This document shows, piece after piece, positions 24,644 through 34,145 of a stretch of 63,919 bases of DNA. The stretch covers positions 1 to 63,919 of the forward strand of contig CAJTOU010000007.1 in the NCBI GenBank assembly GCA_910577835.1, read 5' to 3'. Source of the DNA: an uncultured Lachnospiraceae bacterium. GTDB taxonomy: Bacteria; Bacillota_A; Clostridia; Lachnospirales; Lachnospiraceae. Numbering within the stretch: the first letter of the stretch is position 1; every line of letters starts with the position of its first letter. Made by a program: the position numbers and the translations under genes. The notes under the pieces were generated by a model, which saw only the letters and a list, made by a program, of their open reading frames with translations, ran no database searches and was not told where the DNA came from.

Positions 24644-25579
24644 TTAGGCTGAAAGCGCCACCGCTTCATTAATTCCCTCCGATATAATCCTTGCAAGAAT
24701 TTGTATATTTTCATCAATATCCTTTGGCGTTACATACAAATCCTTTGCCTCATCTTCCATCAGTTCTTTTACAAGCTGTCTTTTCTCATGCTCGGAAAAA
24801 TCCTCCATCACCTTTGATAACCCTTTCATATTCGTGGACTGCTCCAGAATTTGAATCAGATTATCCAGCACATCATTGACAATCGTAACCGCATCCACTA
24901 CTGTCGGCACTCCAATTGCAATTACCGGTACACCCATGGTTTCCTCATTCATCGCCTGACGGTTATTTCCTACTCCGGACCCCGGATTAATTCCTGTATC
25001 CGTAATCTGAACAGTAGTATTTAAACGTCCTGTATTTCTGGCTGCAAGAGAATCTATCGCTATAATAAGTCCCGCCTTTATCTCCTTTACAATCCCTCTG
25101 ATATAATCCGAGGTTTCAAGTCCTGTCTGAGCCATTACTCCCGGAGCTATGGCATAGATATATTTATTTACAATAATATCATTCATTGCCACAGGTCCTA
25201 ACGCATCCGGCGTAGCCTCCCTGTTTCCAAGTCCTACCACCAGAATTTTCTCTCCTTTTATTTTGCCGCGTTTTTTTAAATCCTTAATAATATTTTTTAA
25301 CCGTATGGAAATTTCTCCTGTTATTTCATCATAAAAGCTCTCATCATATTCATCAATACGGCAGTTTTCCAGAGTAATATAGTTTCCCACGGGCTTTCTC
25401 ATATTTTCGGCTCCCGTCTCGTTCAGAATTTTTACTATGGTGATTTTTATAATTCCTGAAGGACTTTGTCTTTCTTCAAAAGAGACTCCCTCTACCTCCA
25501 CATCTGTGCCTTCAAAACGTTCTTTCTCTTCCAGCGCAAGGTCTGTTCTGATTTCCGAATCCACAATTTCATCCTCCAT
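24644..25579 (-). CDS. gpr: GPR endopeptidase (germination protease)
   Basis: This 311-residue spore protease of peptidase family A25 shows VVGLGNREATPDALGP, AIAPGVMAQTGLET and IAIDSLAARN, all typical. The N-terminal EIRTDLALE resembles the SASP-like autoprocessing site that removes the propeptide. GPR degrades small acid-soluble proteins during germination. Two starts are possible: ATG 25579, and GTG 25564, which has an ideal GGAGG eight bases before it and would give a shorter propeptide. It begins 6 bases after the PTS gene stop, so readthrough from the PTS gene is likely. Confidence 0.93.
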   Translation of the reverse strand: MEDEIVDSEIRTDLALEEKERFEGTDVEVEGVSFEERQSPSGIIKITIVKILNETGAENMRKPVGNYITLENCRIDEYDESFYDEITGEISIRLKNIIKDLKKRGKIKGEKILVVGLGNREATPDALGPVAMNDIIVNKYIYAIAPGVMAQTGLETSDYIRGIVKEIKAGLIIAIDSLAARNTGRLNTTVQITDTGINPGSGVGNNRQAMNEETMGVPVIAIGVPTVVDAVTIVNDVLDNLIQILEQSTNMKGLSKVMEDFSEHEKRQLVKELMEDEAKDLYVTPKDIDENIQILARIISEGINEAVALSA

Positions 25580-25585
25580 TCATTT

Positions 25586-27760
25586 TTATTCTTCATAAAT
25601 ATCCACTGCAAACAGCGGTTCTCCAGCCTGAATTTTACCTTCTGCAAGCAGCCGGATTTTCTGATTGCTTTCCAGTTCCGTACATAAAATCGGAGATATT
25701 AGAGATGGTGCATTTTTTTCAATAAAATCAATATCCAGCTTCAGCATAGGCTCTCCCTTTTTTACTTTCTGCCCGTTTTCAACAAGAGCTTCAAATCCTC
25801 TGCCATCCAGTTTTACAGTATCAATACCAATATGCAGAAGCAGGCTGATTCCCGTATCTGTCAAAAATCCAATTGCATGCTTTGTATCAAACACAAAGCA
25901 CACTTCTCCATCCTCAGGAGCATATACAACCGGCTCCTTTGGTGTCACTGTCGCTCCGTCTCCCATCATTTTTCCCGCAAACGCTTCGTCTGGTGCGGCT
26001 GCCAAATCTGCCGCCATACCAGTCACCGGACTGGATATCACGATAGAAGCTGCTATTTTTTCACTGCTCCTTGATTCCTTCGTCTTATCCGTCTTTTCAT
26101 TTTCAACAGAAGCAGCGCTTATAACTTCTTCATCGGGAGCAGTCTCTAAATAATCCTCCAAATCTGACTTGATTACTGTCACCTTTGGACCATAAATAAT
26201 CTGTACACCCTTTCCTTTATGAACAACACCGGAAGCTCCTGTGGAACGAAGCAAAGAATCATTTACCAAATCTGAATTTAACACTGTACAGCGAAGTCTG
26301 GTTGCACAGCAGTCCACATCACTGATATTTTTTTTGCCTCCAAGTCCTGCCGTAATTATTTTGCTGATTTCATTTTCCGTACCTCCGCTTTTCTGTTCTG
26401 CTGCCGCTTCTCTCTTTGCATTTACATCCGCTTTCATATACAGCTTTGTCTCTTCATTCTCATCTTCTCTTCCCGGTGTCTTAAAGTTAAACTTTTTAAT
26501 CAGGAATAAGAAAATAAAATAGTATAACAGGAAATAAATAATACCCACCGGAATAATTAAAAGCCAGCTTGTCTTTTTATTTCCCTGTAAAATACCAAAG
26601 AAAAAGAGGTCCAAAAGTCCGCCTGAAAAGGTCAATCCTACTGCAATATTAAGCATATGTGCAATCATATATGCGCTTCCTGCCAAAATTACCTGTACTA
26701 TAAAAAGGGCCGGAGCTACAAACAAAAATGAAAACTCCAAAGGCTCTGTAATACCAGTCATCATACAGGCAAGTGCCGCAGATAACAGAAGTCCGCCGGC
26801 AGCCTTTTTCTTTTCCGGCTTCGCACACCGGTACATGGCAAGCGCCGCACCCGGCAGTCCAAAAATCATAAAAATAAATTCACCTGAAAAATATCTGGTA
26901 GCATCTGCGCTGAAATGTGCAATATCCGCAGAATTTGCCAATTGGGCAAAGAAAATATTCTGCCCTCCCTGAATTGTATTTCCTGCTATTTCCATGGTAC
27001 CGCCCACTGCTGTCTGCCAGAATGGCATATAAAATACATGGTGAAGACCAAACGGGATTAACGCACGCTTAATTAATCCGAATATCAAAGTTCCCACATA
27101 TCCGCTGCTTGTCACCAGACCACCCAGTGCATAAATTCCATTCTGCACCGCCGGCCATACAAAATACAGCACAATACCTGCAAACATATAGACAATTGTA
27201 CAAATAATAGGTACAAATCTTGTTCCTCCAAAGAAAGACAGCGCATTGGGCAGAACGATTTTGTAAAAACGATTGTGCAGTGCCGCCACGCCAAGTCCTA
27301 CAATAATTCCCCCGAATACTCCCATTTGAAGGGTTTGTATTCCGCAGGAGGATGCAATTGTTCCTTCCAGAACATCTTCTGCAATACTGCCATCCGCCAG
27401 AATCTTTCCATTTACCTGTAACATGGCATTTATCGCCGTATTCATTACCAGATAAGCAATCACTGCTGAAAGCGCAGATACCTCCTTTTCCTTTTTTGCC
27501 ATACCAATAGCCACACCTACTGCAAAAATCAAAGGAAGATTGTCAAACACAGCACTTCCAACCCGATTCATAATCATTAATAATGCATGAAGCAGAGTTC
27601 CATCGCCCAAAATCTTTTGCAGTCCATAGGTGGCAATAGTGGTTTCATTTGTAAAAGAGCTTCCGATTCCCAGAAGCAGTCCGGCTACTGGTAAAATCGC
27701 GATAGGAAGCATAAAGCTTCTTCCTACCCGCTGCAAAATACCGAATACTTTTTCCTTCAT
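25586..27760 (-). CDS. PTS transporter, glucose/GlcNAc-family EIICBA
   Basis: This single-chain phosphotransferase permease has about 724 residues. Residues 1-430 are the EIIC membrane domain (LPIAILPVAGLLLGIG, MTGITEPLEF). About 450-530 is EIIB with the phosphocysteine in DVDCCATRLR. About 570-715 is EIIA with the phosphohistidine in ISLLLHIGIDTVKLDG. It imports and phosphorylates a hexose. Glucose and N-acetylglucosamine members cannot be told apart by eye. The ATG at 27760 follows TTGGAGGG. It sits in the gpr-spoIIP region, where rpsT would be expected in relatives. Confidence 0.9.
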   Translation of the reverse strand: MKEKVFGILQRVGRSFMLPIAILPVAGLLLGIGSSFTNETTIATYGLQKILGDGTLLHALLMIMNRVGSAVFDNLPLIFAVGVAIGMAKKEKEVSALSAVIAYLVMNTAINAMLQVNGKILADGSIAEDVLEGTIASSCGIQTLQMGVFGGIIVGLGVAALHNRFYKIVLPNALSFFGGTRFVPIICTIVYMFAGIVLYFVWPAVQNGIYALGGLVTSSGYVGTLIFGLIKRALIPFGLHHVFYMPFWQTAVGGTMEIAGNTIQGGQNIFFAQLANSADIAHFSADATRYFSGEFIFMIFGLPGAALAMYRCAKPEKKKAAGGLLLSAALACMMTGITEPLEFSFLFVAPALFIVQVILAGSAYMIAHMLNIAVGLTFSGGLLDLFFFGILQGNKKTSWLLIIPVGIIYFLLYYFIFLFLIKKFNFKTPGREDENEETKLYMKADVNAKREAAAEQKSGGTENEISKIITAGLGGKKNISDVDCCATRLRCTVLNSDLVNDSLLRSTGASGVVHKGKGVQIIYGPKVTVIKSDLEDYLETAPDEEVISAASVENEKTDKTKESRSSEKIAASIVISSPVTGMAADLAAAPDEAFAGKMMGDGATVTPKEPVVYAPEDGEVCFVFDTKHAIGFLTDTGISLLLHIGIDTVKLDGRGFEALVENGQKVKKGEPMLKLDIDFIEKNAPSLISPILCTELESNQKIRLLAEGKIQAGEPLFAVDIYEE

Positions 27761-27857
27761 AATTCCCTCCAATTTATATTTTCCCAAAACCTGTCCTAAA
27801 TATTGTTGCCCAAACAAAGCAGCCTATTCACTCTATATTTCCTGTAAAATCAGAAAT

Positions 27858-27878
27858 GGCAGAGCATAAAGCTCTGCC
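27858..27878 (-). terminator. Hairpin after the PHP gene
   Basis: GGCAGAGC (27858-27865) and GCTCTGCC (27871-27878) form a perfect 8-bp stem with a five-base loop, 28 bases past the phosphoesterase stop. The downstream T-content is modest, so termination may be partial and the PTS gene may be partly co-transcribed. Confidence 0.6.
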
Positions 27879-27905
27879 GCCTGATAAAATATTTTTGCTG
27901 CTTTT

Positions 27906-28778
27906 TTACAAGATATTTTGCAGCAATTCCTTTTTCATCCTTAAATTCCCTTTTCCAATACCTAAATCAATATCGGGCTTGTTGCCTCCATGAAAATCTG
28001 AACCTCCGGTAAGAAACAGCCCGTATTTTTCTGCCAGTACCGCCAGCTTTCTGTCATCTTCCATGGTGTTTAATGAATACAATCCTTCTATCCCCTGAAG
28101 CCCCAGTCCTTTCAGCCAACAGATTGTATTGTCAAGCTTTTCCTCCTCCATATGATACAGCATCGGATGTGCAAGCACCGGATGTCCTTTTGCTTCAAGA
28201 ATCAGTTCAATCGCATTTTCAGGACTTATCTTCTCTCTTGGCACATAACAGCAGGCTCCGGGGTTTAGATATTTTTCAAACGCTTCCTTTGCTGATTCCG
28301 TAAATCCCTCATCCATCATATACCTTGCAAAATGCGCCCTCGTAACAGATGCCCCTTTAAATCGCTCCTTCATGATTTCTTCAGTAAGAGGCAGTCCCAG
28401 TTCTCTTATTTTTTCAATCATTTTCAGATTTCGGTTATCTCTGCTTTTTCTGCATTCCTCTACAATTCTTAAAAATCCATTGCTTTTATAGTCAACATTC
28501 AAACCCAAAATATGAAGGTCATAACTCTTTTCAAACTCTGCAGAAATCTCAATTCCCGGAATTACCTTTACCATGATTTTTCTTTGTGGTGTTCCTTTGG
28601 CTGCTTCTATGGCCCTCTCAATTCCGTCTACCGTATCATGGTCCGTCAGCGCAATGGCATACAGTCCCTTTTCTTCCGCATATTCCACTATCTCCTCCGG
28701 TGTAAAGGTTCCATCTGATGCATTGGAATGTACATGTAAATCTATAAATTCTCTGTTATTATCATTCAAATCAATCAT
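27906..28778 (-). CDS. PHP-domain phosphoesterase
   Basis: This 290-residue PHP protein begins FIDLHVHSNASDGTFTPEEIV with the metal-binding HxH. It continues with ALTDHDTVDG, PGIEISAEF, HPVLAHPML and a terminal GSDFHG, the full set of metal ligands of the TrpH/YciV type. Relatives hydrolyse 3',5'-nucleoside bisphosphates (pAp) and short RNA 5' ends. Its start overlaps the ppk stop by 4 bases (ATGA), so it is translationally coupled to polyphosphate kinase. Confidence 0.9.
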   Translation of the reverse strand: MIDLNDNNREFIDLHVHSNASDGTFTPEEIVEYAEEKGLYAIALTDHDTVDGIERAIEAAKGTPQRKIMVKVIPGIEISAEFEKSYDLHILGLNVDYKSNGFLRIVEECRKSRDNRNLKMIEKIRELGLPLTEEIMKERFKGASVTRAHFARYMMDEGFTESAKEAFEKYLNPGACCYVPREKISPENAIELILEAKGHPVLAHPMLYHMEEEKLDNTICWLKGLGLQGIEGLYSLNTMEDDRKLAVLAEKYGLFLTGGSDFHGGNKPDIDLGIGKGNLRMKKELLQNIL

Positions 28779-30988
28779 GAAACTCCATTCCTTTCACCCA
28801 TTGGAATAAATGTGTGCTGAATCTCATTATTTTTTAAAGCAGCCGCTCTCTCCTTCGCCTCCTTACAAAAATAATCCTGTGAAGACAACGCCGTTTTCCC
28901 TCTCTTATCCGGCTTTTCATAACTGCCGTCTGATTTCATCACATGTGCCTTCAGGGTATCTGCAAGCTGAATATTTAAAATATGAATCACTTCGGCTTTT
29001 AATTTTTCATCCTCTACCGGAAACAAAATCTCTACTCGTTTATCCAGATTTCTCGGCATCCAGTCTGCGCTTCCCATATAAATTTCCTCATATCCTCTGT
29101 TATGGAAATAAAAGATTCTGCTGTGCTCCAGAAAATTTCCCACAATAGAGCGGACAGAAATATTTTCACTTAACTCTGCCATTCCTGCCTTCAGACAGCA
29201 GATTCCCCGAATTATCAAATCAATTTTTACTCCCGCAGCGCTTGCCTCATATAATAAATCAATAATTTCCTTATCACACAGAGAATTCATTTTTGCCACA
29301 ATAAAAGCCTCTTTTCCTTCCTGCGCTGCATGAATTTCTCTTCTGATTAAATGTTCAAATTTATCACGGAGCCATAACGGCGCAAGCGCAAGTTTATTCC
29401 AGCCCGCCGGCTCGGAATAACCGGACAGCATGTTAAAGACTGCTGTCGCATCTTCTCCAACTGCCTGCTTGCACGTAAATAATCCCATATCAGTATACAG
29501 TTTTGCCGTAGAATCATTATAATTACCAGTTGCAAGATGTACATACCGCTTGATTCCGTCTTCCTCACTGCGTACCACCAGTGTAATTTTACTGTGGGTT
29601 TTTAATCCCTTTAAGCCGTAAATTACATGACAGCCTGCTTTTTCCAGCATTTTTGCCCAGTTAATATTATTTTCCTCATCAAATCTTGCCTTTAATTCTA
29701 CCAGAACAGAAACCTGTTTTCCATTTTCTGCCGCCTGTGCCAGAGATGCAATAATCGGAGAATGTCCACTGACTCTGTAAAGCGTCTGCTTAATTGCGAG
29801 TACCTTCGGGTCTCTTGCTGCCTGTTTTACAAAATCTACTACGGGGTCAAAGGTCTGATATGGATGATGCAGCAAAATATCTCCTCTGCTTATCTGAGTA
29901 AAAATATCTTCCTCCGGATTGATTGCCGGATTTATCTGAGGAACAAATCTTGCTGTCTTTAACTTCTGAAATCCGTCCATACCATAGAGCTTCATAAAAA
30001 AGGTAAAATCCAAAGGTCCGTTAATAAAAAAGATATCATGGTCATTTACACCCAGTTCCTCTTTTAAAATACCAAGAAGTCTTTTATCCACCTTATCCTC
30101 TATTTCCAACCGGATTGCTTCACCCCACTGACGCTTTTTTAATTGTTTTTCTATTTCCTTTAATAAATCCTCCGCATCGTCCTCATCAATTGTAAGGTCT
30201 GCATTTCTCATTACCCTGTACGGATGAGCGCATACTACCTTATAATTCATAAACAGCTTATCGATATGGCGCTCGATAATCTCCTCCAGAAGAATAACCG
30301 TGGTCTGTCCCTCTTCTTCCGAAGGTATTGTTACTACTCTTGGCAAAACTGCTGGAACCTGTACAGTCGCAAACTCCAGCACAGTTTTTTTCTCCTTTTT
30401 GCTTTCTTCCCTTTTACCATCTTTTTCCTTGTTTTCTTTTTCCTTGTTTTCTTTTTCCTTTTTCCGATTTTCCACTTTCTCTCTCAGCTCTTCCTTTTCT
30501 TCCAGAAGAGCGGCAATGTTCAGAGATTTGTTACGGATAAGCGGAAACGGCCTTGAAGAATCTACCGCCATTGGTGTTAATACAGGATAAATATTTTCAT
30601 CAAAATACTGGTCTACATATTTTTTCTGTTCTCCACTCAATGCTTCATGCTTATCAATTACAATAAACCCTTCATTTTTTAATGCCGGTATCAAAGAACG
30701 GTTATAGGTGGAATATTGAAGATTTACAAATTCATGTGTTTCATCAAGAATTGCTGAAATCTGCTCCTTCGGTGTCATTCCCGCTATATCTTTTTTATTA
30801 AATTCAGCATGAACCATATCCTTTAAAGATGCAACTCTTACCATAAAAAATTCATCCAGATTAGAAGAGGTAATGCTTAAAAATTTCAGGCGTTCAAATA
30901 AAGGATTCGCCTTGTCCCTTGCCTCTGACAATATTCGATAATTAAAATCCAGCCAGCTTAACTCTCTGTTTGTATATCTGTCATTCAT
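28775..30988 (-). CDS. ppk: Polyphosphate kinase 1
   Basis: This 737-residue protein has all Ppk1 parts: the N-terminal helical domain (NRELSWLDFNYRIL), the head domain and two phospholipase-D-like catalytic domains. The autophosphorylated histidine is in LKTHSKITLV and the second histidine in YFHNRGYEEIYMGS. It polymerises ATP gamma-phosphate into polyphosphate. Residues about 163-202 are a Lys/Glu-rich low-complexity insert (KENKEKENKEKD) in the head domain that is absent from standard homologues. It lies 29 bases downstream of ppx and overlaps the PHP gene, forming a polyphosphate operon. Confidence 0.96.
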   Translation of the reverse strand: MNDRYTNRELSWLDFNYRILSEARDKANPLFERLKFLSITSSNLDEFFMVRVASLKDMVHAEFNKKDIAGMTPKEQISAILDETHEFVNLQYSTYNRSLIPALKNEGFIVIDKHEALSGEQKKYVDQYFDENIYPVLTPMAVDSSRPFPLIRNKSLNIAALLEEKEELREKVENRKKEKENKEKENKEKDGKREESKKEKKTVLEFATVQVPAVLPRVVTIPSEEEGQTTVILLEEIIERHIDKLFMNYKVVCAHPYRVMRNADLTIDEDDAEDLLKEIEKQLKKRQWGEAIRLEIEDKVDKRLLGILKEELGVNDHDIFFINGPLDFTFFMKLYGMDGFQKLKTARFVPQINPAINPEEDIFTQISRGDILLHHPYQTFDPVVDFVKQAARDPKVLAIKQTLYRVSGHSPIIASLAQAAENGKQVSVLVELKARFDEENNINWAKMLEKAGCHVIYGLKGLKTHSKITLVVRSEEDGIKRYVHLATGNYNDSTAKLYTDMGLFTCKQAVGEDATAVFNMLSGYSEPAGWNKLALAPLWLRDKFEHLIRREIHAAQEGKEAFIVAKMNSLCDKEIIDLLYEASAAGVKIDLIIRGICCLKAGMAELSENISVRSIVGNFLEHSRIFYFHNRGYEEIYMGSADWMPRNLDKRVEILFPVEDEKLKAEVIHILNIQLADTLKAHVMKSDGSYEKPDKRGKTALSSQDYFCKEAKERAAALKNNEIQHTFIPMGERNGVS

Positions 30989-31017
30989 AAAATACTCCTT
31001 TCCTGTTCTATGCCAAA

Positions 31018-32526
31018 TTAATGAATAAACTTTTTCTGTTTAATCACCGGTTTTATACCATAAACCTCTTCAAAAAACTCTGCTTTATCCACAAATAATC
31101 CTTTTTCCAGTGTAATATCTTCTTTTGTTTTTGTATGAATCATCAGCTCTCTGCCTTTCAATTCCAGCCGGCAGTCTGACATCTTCTGTTTATGACTTCT
31201 GTCCAGCGCATTTGCCACCCGAAGAATCGCTGTCAGTTTAATCACTGTAAGATTCATGCCTACCGGTATTTTTACGGTATTGTATTTTACAATTTCTGCA
31301 AGCATTTCTCTTTCCCTGTGAGACAGTCCAATAATTTCCGTTGCCATAATAATATGATAGGAACATTCCGCCGCATCATGAATACTGATATACTTTCCAC
31401 AGTCATGAAGCATTGCCGCCAGCTCCAAAAGCAGACGTTCCCTTCCTGAAAGGCCATGCATTCTCTTTGTTTCATCAAAAATACGCACTGCGATATTCTT
31501 AATAAACTGTATATGCAAGGAATTGCCTTTATATCTCTTTGATATTCCTCTTACTTCGTTTAAAATATCTTCATTAAAGTCATGTTTACCTGAAATCTTT
31601 TTCTTTCTTATGCCATAATCCATGGCAATTCCATCACAGATATCCGTTCCCGGAACCCAGAGCTTCTTTGAACCTACCACTTCAATAAATCTTCCATAAA
31701 TTCTGGCGCATGGAATTAAAATCGTCGCCTGTTCTCTTGTAACCTGAAGCTCTTTTGCGATTTCCGCATGACTTTTGGAACCCAACATTTTATACCTTCC
31801 CATAAAATCTTCAGTAGTCATCAGTCGGTTAAATTCACCGGTATCTTTATTTTTTGTAAATAATGTAATCTGCTCACCAGTTGCGATAATATTGTCAATC
31901 GCCTTATCCTTAATAAACATTCTCTTAAAGGTCTGCAAATCGTTATTAATCAATTCATCCAGCAGGATATCAAAATGGCCCATATTTTCACTTAAATTTA
32001 ATAACAATTCCCGAATTCTCATGGAACCGATTTTAATATTCTGAGTAGAAGCAATATTTTTTTTATCTAATATGGAAATCTGAATACTTCCTGCTCCTAC
32101 ATCAACAATCGCTGTATTTCCTTTGCTGAATGCCTCAAACTCCTCGGGATACATAGTCAGTGCCTTATATGCGAGAAGCCTCTGTTCCGAATTGCTTATA
32201 ATTTTTACATTCAGACCGGTTCTTACCTTAATTCTGTCCAGTATAATTTCTGCATTTTCCGCTTCCCGAATTCCGCTGGTCGCATATGCCTCATAATCAT
32301 GAATCTGATACTCTTCAAATATTTTTGTAAACCCCTCCAGAACATCACACATTTTTTCCATGGTTTCAAAACTGATTTTCTGTTCTGTATACGTTTCACG
32401 CCCAAGCTCCATTACATATCTTACATTATTTAAAACTTTTACTTTTTTTCTTGATGTCAGCTCATAAATTTTTAACATCAGCTCATAAGAGCCAATATTA
32501 ATCGCTGCAAATCTGGTTACTGCCAT
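31018..32526 (-). CDS. ppx: Ppx/GppA family exopolyphosphatase
   Basis: This 502-residue protein has an ASKHA phosphatase fold (1-300: FAAINIGSYELMLKI, YATSGIREAENAE, AIVDVGAGSIQIS, IIATGEQI) and a C-terminal HD-type domain (LLELAAMLHDCGKYIS). It should hydrolyse polyphosphate or pppGpp. The first phosphate loop reads NIGSYE rather than the usual DIGSNS. That variant recurs in clostridial Ppx2-type enzymes but leaves catalytic activity uncertain. It precedes ppk in the same operon, so synthesis and breakdown are co-expressed. Confidence 0.92.
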   Translation of the reverse strand: MAVTRFAAINIGSYELMLKIYELTSRKKVKVLNNVRYVMELGRETYTEQKISFETMEKMCDVLEGFTKIFEEYQIHDYEAYATSGIREAENAEIILDRIKVRTGLNVKIISNSEQRLLAYKALTMYPEEFEAFSKGNTAIVDVGAGSIQISILDKKNIASTQNIKIGSMRIRELLLNLSENMGHFDILLDELINNDLQTFKRMFIKDKAIDNIIATGEQITLFTKNKDTGEFNRLMTTEDFMGRYKMLGSKSHAEIAKELQVTREQATILIPCARIYGRFIEVVGSKKLWVPGTDICDGIAMDYGIRKKKISGKHDFNEDILNEVRGISKRYKGNSLHIQFIKNIAVRIFDETKRMHGLSGRERLLLELAAMLHDCGKYISIHDAAECSYHIIMATEIIGLSHREREMLAEIVKYNTVKIPVGMNLTVIKLTAILRVANALDRSHKQKMSDCRLELKGRELMIHTKTKEDITLEKGLFVDKAEFFEEVYGIKPVIKQKKFIH

Positions 32527-32554
32527 AAATCACTTCTCCTTTCTCATATCATTA

Positions 32555-32743
32555 TTACCATCGCTCCATATTCTTCTCAAATTTGGAAATATATGCGGCC
32601 TTTAACTCCTCTTCGGAAATATTATAACAAAGCAGAACATCATTGTAATACATCAGAACATCTGCCATTTCTTCAACAAAAGTTTTTCTGATTATACAAT
32701 CTTTGGTTGCTCTATCATGACTTAATATTTTTATTTGCAGAAA
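32555..32743 (-). pseudogene. MazG-like pyrophosphohydrolase C-terminal remnant
   Basis: A 62-codon open stretch between pheA and ppx encodes RKTFVEEMADVLMYYNDVLL and a terminal AYISKFEKNMERW. These are the second metal-binding helix (EEMADV) and final helix of the all-alpha MazG nucleotide pyrophosphohydrolase fold. The first half with the ExxE helix is missing, and the frame is closed by a stop next to the pheA end. It looks like a truncated relic of a dNTP-sanitising gene. Confidence 0.55.
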
Positions 32744-32753
32744 TTACATTTCA

Positions 32754-33917
32754 TTATCTTGAAGTTTTATTCTCATCTGGCATCATACATGTATAATTTC
32801 CCAAAATTTTAAAATTAATTGCCTCTTCATCAATTCCACGCAGGGCATTTTTTACTGCGGCATCCCCCAGTTTTCCGGTAAAATCCAGAAAAAACCGATA
32901 TTCCCAGTTTCTCCCTTCAATTGGTCTTGACTCTATCTTTGTCATATTAAGATTATTGTAAATAAAATGTGAAAGCATTTCATATAAAGAACCGCTTTCA
33001 TGAGCAATTTCAAACGCAATGCTTATTTTATCTGCACCATGTAAATATACCTTATCTCTTCCCACAATTACAAATCTTGTCGTATTCAAATCGTTATCCT
33101 GTATGCTCTGCTCCAATATATTCAGCCCGTATATTTTTGCAGCATGTCTGCTCGCAATCGCCGCCTGCGTAATATCCTTATCCTCAAGAACCTTCTTTGC
33201 GCTGACCGCCGTATTGCTCACACTGATTTGCTGCCAGCTCTTATGCCTGTATAAATATCCCTCACTTTGCATTAACGCCTGTGGATGCGAATAAACCTTT
33301 TTAATATCTGAAATTTTTGCGCCGGAAAGTCCTATCAGCGCATGTTCTACTTTCAGAAACAATTCTCCGACAATATAATTATCATATTCCATTAACAAAT
33401 CATACACCTGCGTTACAGAGCCCGCTGTGGAATTTTCAATCGGAAGCACCGCATAATCTGCCTTTCCGGATTTTACTTCCTCCATGGCATCTCTCCATGA
33501 AGGAACATGATATGTATCTGCGTCCTCTCCAAAACAGCATAAAGCTGCTTCATGGGCATAGGCGCCTTCCACACCCTGATAAACTATTTTTACACCCTCC
33601 CTTTTTATCTGTTTTGTTTCTTCGAACTCTATATCCTTCATTATGCCGTATTCCGCCAGCATTTTGTACTGCATTTTTCTGCTCATTGCCATTATCTGTC
33701 GAAACAGCTCGCCGGAACTCTGCCTGTAAGCCTCGTCTTTCGTAAGTTTTAAAATTTTCTCTATTTTTTGCTTTTCACGTGTCGGGTCTAATACCTGTTT
33801 ATGATTTTTTATTTTAAATTCTGCCACATCTTTACAAAGATTCATTCTTTCTTCAAACAATTTTACAATTTTTTCATCTACTGAATCAATCCTGTCTCTT
33901 ATCTCTAATAAATCCAT
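32754..33917 (-). CDS. pheA: Bifunctional chorismate mutase/prephenate dehydratase
   Basis: This 387-residue P-protein has an AroQ chorismate mutase (1-85, LLEIRDRIDSVDEKIVKLFEERM), a prephenate dehydratase domain (about 110-290, VYQGVEGAYAHEAA, LPIENSTAGSV, NTTRFVIVG) and a C-terminal ACT domain with the ESRPIEGRNWEYRFFLDF phenylalanine-binding motif. It makes phenylpyruvate for phenylalanine and is feedback-inhibited through ACT. The ATG at 33917 is preferred over an upstream TTG. It has no T-box leader in the 200 bases upstream. Confidence 0.94.
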   Translation of the reverse strand: MDLLEIRDRIDSVDEKIVKLFEERMNLCKDVAEFKIKNHKQVLDPTREKQKIEKILKLTKDEAYRQSSGELFRQIMAMSRKMQYKMLAEYGIMKDIEFEETKQIKREGVKIVYQGVEGAYAHEAALCCFGEDADTYHVPSWRDAMEEVKSGKADYAVLPIENSTAGSVTQVYDLLMEYDNYIVGELFLKVEHALIGLSGAKISDIKKVYSHPQALMQSEGYLYRHKSWQQISVSNTAVSAKKVLEDKDITQAAIASRHAAKIYGLNILEQSIQDNDLNTTRFVIVGRDKVYLHGADKISIAFEIAHESGSLYEMLSHFIYNNLNMTKIESRPIEGRNWEYRFFLDFTGKLGDAAVKNALRGIDEEAINFKILGNYTCMMPDENKTSR

Positions 33918-34055
33918 TTTACCCGCCAAATCCCTTCTTGTATTTTATTTTTTCTTATTTATCTACATTTTATCATAAGATTCTGGTTTTTGAAATATAT
34001 TTCTGGCAATATTCTTTTACTTTTCATAAAGCTGAATAAATACATAGTTAACGAC

Positions 34056-34098
34056 AAAAAATGGCAAGTCTCATTTTATTGAAACTTGTCATTTTTTT
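34056..34098. terminator. Terminator between hybrid kinase and pheA
   Basis: Arms at 34056-34073 and 34081-34098 (AAAAATGGCAAGTCTCA against its near-complement) give a 17-position stem with one wobble and one mismatch, and T-runs on both sides. It ends the minus-strand hybrid-kinase transcript before pheA. Confidence 0.75.
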
Positions 34099-34145
34099 CT
34101 AATCATATAAAAAATACTTTGGATAACCAGCAAATAAAGTCCCTG

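Noticed and set aside
27761..27905. Possible ribonucleic antiterminator (GlcT/LicT type) before the PTS gene
   Set aside because: The hairpin present is a simple terminator of the upstream gene; no overlapping RAT-like palindrome was seen.
30224..30590. Phe/Ser-rich plus-strand ORFs opposite ppk
   Set aside because: They are the antisense reading of the Lys/Glu-rich insert of polyphosphate kinase.
33930..34050. Possible T-box leader before pheA
   Set aside because: No AGGGTGGNACCGCG-type motif or terminator/antiterminator pair could be found in the region.
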